DNA of 10,000 bases, taken from contig JABUQX010022033.1 in the NCBI GenBank assembly GCA_015478945.1, forward strand, positions 1 through 10,000. Reading direction: 5' to 3'. Positions 7,641 through 10,000 of this stretch are shown in pieces. Below the pieces are notes generated by a model that saw only the letters and a program-made list of their open reading frames with translations, did not search any database and was not told where the DNA came from. How positions within the stretch are numbered: position 1 is the first letter of the stretch; the number at the start of each line of letters is the position of its first letter. A program made the position numbers and the translations under genes. This stretch comes from Trachelipus rathkii (taxonomy: Eukaryota; Arthropoda; Malacostraca; Isopoda; Trachelipodidae).

Positions 7641-7671
7641 GTTTTGTGTGTAATTTTGTGTTTTATTTTGT

Positions 7672-7673
<2 letters not shown>

Positions 7674-7704
<31 letters not shown>

Positions 7705-7730
7705 TGTTGTTGGTGGTGTGTGTGTGTGTG
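7674..7730. repeat. (GT)n microsatellite with a GTT/GGT interruption
   Basis: A (GT)n run of about 26 bases, then GTTGTTGTTGGTGG, then a further (GT)n run to 7730. On the minus strand it gives the His/Thr-rich artefact frame that crosses this region. Long alternating GT can adopt Z-DNA. Confidence 0.95.
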
Positions 7731-8373
7731 AAAAAGCAAAAAATATTCGCATATGCCATATTCATTGTTTTCATAATTGATCCATTGATTTACGCATAAT
7801 AAAGTGCCTTTTGATACTGGAAAATGTAACATCTACAACTAGAGGTAGTAAATCTGTTGCGAGTCAGAAACAATATCGACTCGGACGGACCTGACTCAAA
7901 TTCCGAATCCGAATCGAATCCAACTTATCGAAATCTCTCTCCATTTCTGATCACAAAAACTGAATAATTTTACCACAGTTACAAGGAATAACTTTACCAA
8001 TAGCATTTAAAAATATATAACTTATTAAAATAAAAAAAAAATATTTCCCCATAAATTTATATGTTGTTATCTTTATTTAAAACTGTATTATTAATTTTGT
8101 ACAAATGATCGTCTATATTTGAAATCCATAAAATAATTTATTCAATATCTAAAAGTCAAGAGTTTGATATTTTCTAATTTACGACTCTGACTCTGATAGA
8201 GTAACTAACTACCAAATGTGTTTCATATATTATTTTATTTTTTTCACGTCTTCTTTAACTAAACATTACTAATTTTTAATTCTTCTTTAATATTTTTATC
8301 TTTGAAGAAACTTAATCAAAATCTATTTAAAAAATTCTTTAGTTCTGGATAATCTATCAAATCAAACAAAACA
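7731..8373. repeat. Possible degenerate repeat element with GATTCG/GAGTC units
   Basis: No gene is recognised. On the minus strand, 7915-7860 reads as imperfect tandem GATTCG then GAGTC units. A related GAGTCAGAGTCG motif recurs at about 8182-8200. Interspersed elements with degenerate GAGTCGGA arrays at their ends are common in arthropod genomes, and the two clusters could be the ends of one such element of about 350 bases whose interior is AT-rich and eroded. The rest is AT-rich spacer. This is pattern resemblance only. Confidence 0.25.
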
Positions 8374-8632
8374 GTATATATACTATATATATAATATAAT
8401 TAATATTATATTATATATTATCACAATATACTATAATATATACTAATTATAACTATACTATATATTATATATATAGATAATTATATATATTATATATATA
8501 TATATATTATCTATATACTATATTATAGTATATTATATTATATATATATCATATAGATTATCATATAATATATATAAATATAAATATTGATATAATATAT
8601 TATATATAGTATATATTATATATTTATAATAA
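8374..8632. repeat. (TA)n tract, about 260 bases
   Basis: Long, nearly pure A/T sequence with ATATACTA and TAGATAAT interruptions and many overlapping palindromes. It is the last large tract before the exon candidate. Confidence 0.95.
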
Positions 8633-8654
8633 ATCTTCTTCTTATTCTTACCAA

Positions 8655-8681
8655 TATATATTAGTATATTATATATATATA
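8655..8681. repeat. Short (TA)n run
   Basis: A brief TA-rich segment separated from the previous tract by TCTTCTTCTTATTCTTACC. It ends at ACGCCGCG, where unique sequence resumes. Confidence 0.85.
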
Positions 8682-8801
8682 CGCCGCGTTGATTTTAACA
8701 ATGAAAAAGCGGTCCGAATAATTCTCACCATGATCAAAAATAAGCACAATATCCTAAATTTGTTTCTTGTGACCTAAAGATTTCTTTAAGTCTGAAAAGG
8801 A

Positions 8802-8845
8802 CTTGACGATCACTGTGTGATCCGTGTCTTGATTTTCATTTTCAG
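8802..8845 (+). promoter_or_regulatory. 3' splice site: branch point candidate and polypyrimidine tract
   Basis: The exon candidate is preceded by TTGATTTTCATTTTCAG, a T-rich tract ending in AG at 8844-8845. TTGAC at 8803-8807 fits the metazoan branch point pattern, with the branch A at 8806, 40 bases from the junction. An ATCAC segment near 8809-8813 is an alternative. Confidence 0.6.
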
Positions 8846-9077
8846 CACTGTGGGGAAGTGCCAAGTAGCGAAGCCATTAGAACAGCCTTAGGTGAATTGG
8901 AAGCGGAAAACACAAGCAGGTCTCACGAAAGTCTTGTTGAGGCTTATAATCCTTCTTTAGCTCCTTCCATTCCTTCTCATCCTCCTCCAGCTGCTCAAAA
9001 TACCTCCGCCTCATCAAATAAAGAGTCCTATGAGCAAATTCATGCAAAGGGCATTTCCACAGTTGATGTTGTTCAAG
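8846..9077 (+). CDS. Internal coding exon candidate, unrecognised Ser/Pro-rich protein
   Basis: The stretch is bounded by a consensus acceptor (TTTTCAG before 8846) and donor (CAAG followed by GTAAAAG; GT at 9078-9079). It is 232 bases long, 77 codons plus one, so if it starts in phase 0 it ends in phase 1. The frame is open throughout, and GC and codon use are more balanced than in the T-rich sequence on both sides. The product begins HCGEVPSSEAIRTALGELEA, an acidic, probably helical segment. It then has a Pro/Ser/Ala-rich linker with SLAPSIPSHPPPAAQ, a possible SH3-type ligand, and ends with ESYEQIHAKGISTVDVV. No family is recognised, and low-complexity linkers of this type occur in many scaffold or signalling proteins. 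The frame continues into the intron and stops at 9185, as expected for readthrough. The neighbouring exons are outside the window, which implies a flanking intron of at least several kilobases upstream unless this is a first coding exon. Confidence 0.6.
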
Positions 9078-9740
9078 GTAAAAGTCTCTTAAATCTTCTC
9101 TTAACTATAGTTGTGAGCTTCGGGCAAATGCTACCATTTAACCATAACTTTTCTTGTATTGGTAAACTTTATCTCCACTTAAATTAGTCACTTACTATTT
9201 CTGCGGGTTTAAACATTTAAATATTTTCAAAAGTACATTTAATTAAGTTCTCCATTCTTAAACGACATTGTATTTGCCCAGGAAATGATAACCTTTGCTT
9301 TAAATTTCACAAAAGAAACAATTTTGTTTTGTGTTTTAAAGAATTTTATAGAAAAAAATTTCTTATGTGTTTGTAATTTTTTCAATTCCAAAAATTAAAT
9401 AAAATTCTTTGGTACTTTGGTAATAGTAAGTGTTCTGCGAAAGTTGAGTAATGCCTTAGTGTAAGTGCGATAGGTTCTTTTCGATGTGTACATTGTTTTT
9501 TTTTTTTTTTTTTTGGCAATTTCTTCAAAGATATGTATGACTTTTTTTTCAAGAATAAATTCCAAAATGCATTTCAAAAGAAAAAAAAATTCCTGTTATC
9601 AACTTGAAATCAAATTCCCTTTGAAACTTTACAATGAAATAACTTTTATTTAGTAATGCTCGTTAGAAGAAATTTTGTTGTCTTGGAGATGCATGATTTA
9701 GAAATTTCCTTTATGGGGAAAACTCTTGTAAAACCCCCAA
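9078..9740. other. Intron-like T-rich sequence
   Basis: It follows the splice donor. It is rich in T and A with runs such as AATTTTGTTTTGTG and ATTTTTTCAATTCC, and has no open frame of note on either strand. It contains a 19-T run at 9496-9514. Nothing else is recognised. Confidence 0.5.
9496..9514. repeat. Poly-T run (19 T)
   Basis: Uninterrupted T run within the intron-like sequence. It could be the poly-A tail of a minus-strand retroposed copy or simple slippage; no element body was identified next to it. Confidence 0.9.
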
Positions 9741-9780
9741 CCTCCCCCATCACCCCATTTTAAATGAGGGTTTTCCATGT
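9741..9780. repeat. Short GC-richer block related to the island at 4091-4260
   Basis: Contains CCATCACCCC (9747-9756) followed by ATTTTAAATGAGGGTTTTC. The same two words, CCATCACCCC and CATTTT..GAGGGTTTTC, occur in the same order and orientation at 4111-4120 and 4224-4239, but with about 105 bases between them there. It also has an imperfect inverted repeat, GGAAAACTCT (from about 9718) against AGGGTTTTCC. It may be a deleted copy of the same repeat, and like the first copy it lies next to a (TA)n tract. Confidence 0.3.
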
Positions 9781-9814
9781 ATCTTATTAGTTGCTCATTT
9801 AGTGGCCAGAACAT

Positions 9815-9922
9815 CATATATATATAATATATGTATAGATTATTATATATATATATAATAATAATATATATATATATTATATATATTATATAATAATATA
9901 TATATAATATAATATATATAAT

Positions 9923-9958
<36 letters not shown>

Positions 9959-9969
9959 AATATATATAT
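9815..9969. repeat. (TA)n microsatellite
   Basis: About 155 bases of nearly pure A/T with long clean TA runs and a single GTATAGAT interruption. It ends at GGCGTGTGTAGG, and the last 31 bases of the window show nothing recognisable. Confidence 0.95.
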
Positions 9970-10000
9970 GGCGTGTGTAGGTGTTCATTGAGTGTTTGCT

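Noticed and set aside
7494..7832. Minus-strand open frame with His/Thr and Ile/Tyr repeats
   Set aside because: It is made of translated (GT)n and (TA)n microsatellites.
8858..9187. Reading 8858-9187 as a complete small gene starting at GTG and ending at 9187
   Set aside because: A GTG start is not expected in an animal nuclear gene. The frame is open upstream to the AG acceptor at 8845, and the part after 9077 changes to T-rich intron-like sequence right at a consensus donor.
9395..9577. Minus-strand open frame of 60 codons with a Lys run
   Set aside because: The Lys run is the 19-T tract read antisense, and the rest has no recognisable feature.
1..10000. CRISPR array, phage or bacterial defence system
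   Set aside because: The repeats are simple (TA)n, (CT)n and (GT)n microsatellites without spacer structure. Splice signals, a LINE and the absence of dense coding indicate an animal nuclear genome.

Overview
This window looks like non-coding DNA of an animal nuclear genome, probably a large intron and its repeats. It is AT-rich, has no run of prokaryote-like genes, and has at least ten tracts of almost pure A/T built from (TA)n. It also carries (CT)n, (AG)n and (GT)n microsatellites, long poly-T runs, decayed transposons, and one good exon candidate with consensus splice sites. This density of (TA)n microsatellites together with this kind of LINE suggests an arthropod, most likely a decapod crustacean such as a shrimp or crab. 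That assignment is inference from composition and repeat content, not from a diagnostic gene.

Layout. Positions 1-1645 are AT-moderate DNA holding a possible, badly decayed piggyBac-type transposase on the minus strand (about 424-1135). From 1646 to 5720, (TA)n tracts alternate with short unique-looking islands. Among these islands are a 250-base open stretch at 3452-3703, a GC-richer structured island at 4091-4260, a 137-base pyrimidine tract at 4451-4587, and an isolated splice-donor-like site at 4890. Positions 5721-7397 hold the clearest element: a 5'-truncated, frameshifted non-LTR retrotransposon (LINE) on the plus strand. It keeps recognisable reverse transcriptase motifs in the correct order and an intact C-terminal tail with stop codon, and it is bounded by (TA)n on both sides. 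Positions 7398-8682 are microsatellites ((TA)n, (GT)n) around a stretch with GAGTC/GATTCG-like repeats. Positions 8846-9077 are the exon candidate, encoding 77 codons plus one base of an unrecognised Ser/Pro-rich protein. Intron-like T-rich sequence follows, then a short GC-richer block that resembles the 4091-4260 island, then a last (TA)n tract.

No complete gene, tRNA, rRNA, CRISPR array or prokaryotic operon is visible, and no system of cooperating genes was found. The most informative observations are the LINE remnant with its extreme cytosine depletion, the possible piggyBac relic, the exon candidate, and the two related islands at 4111-4239 and 9747-9775, which may belong to an unrecognised short repeat family.
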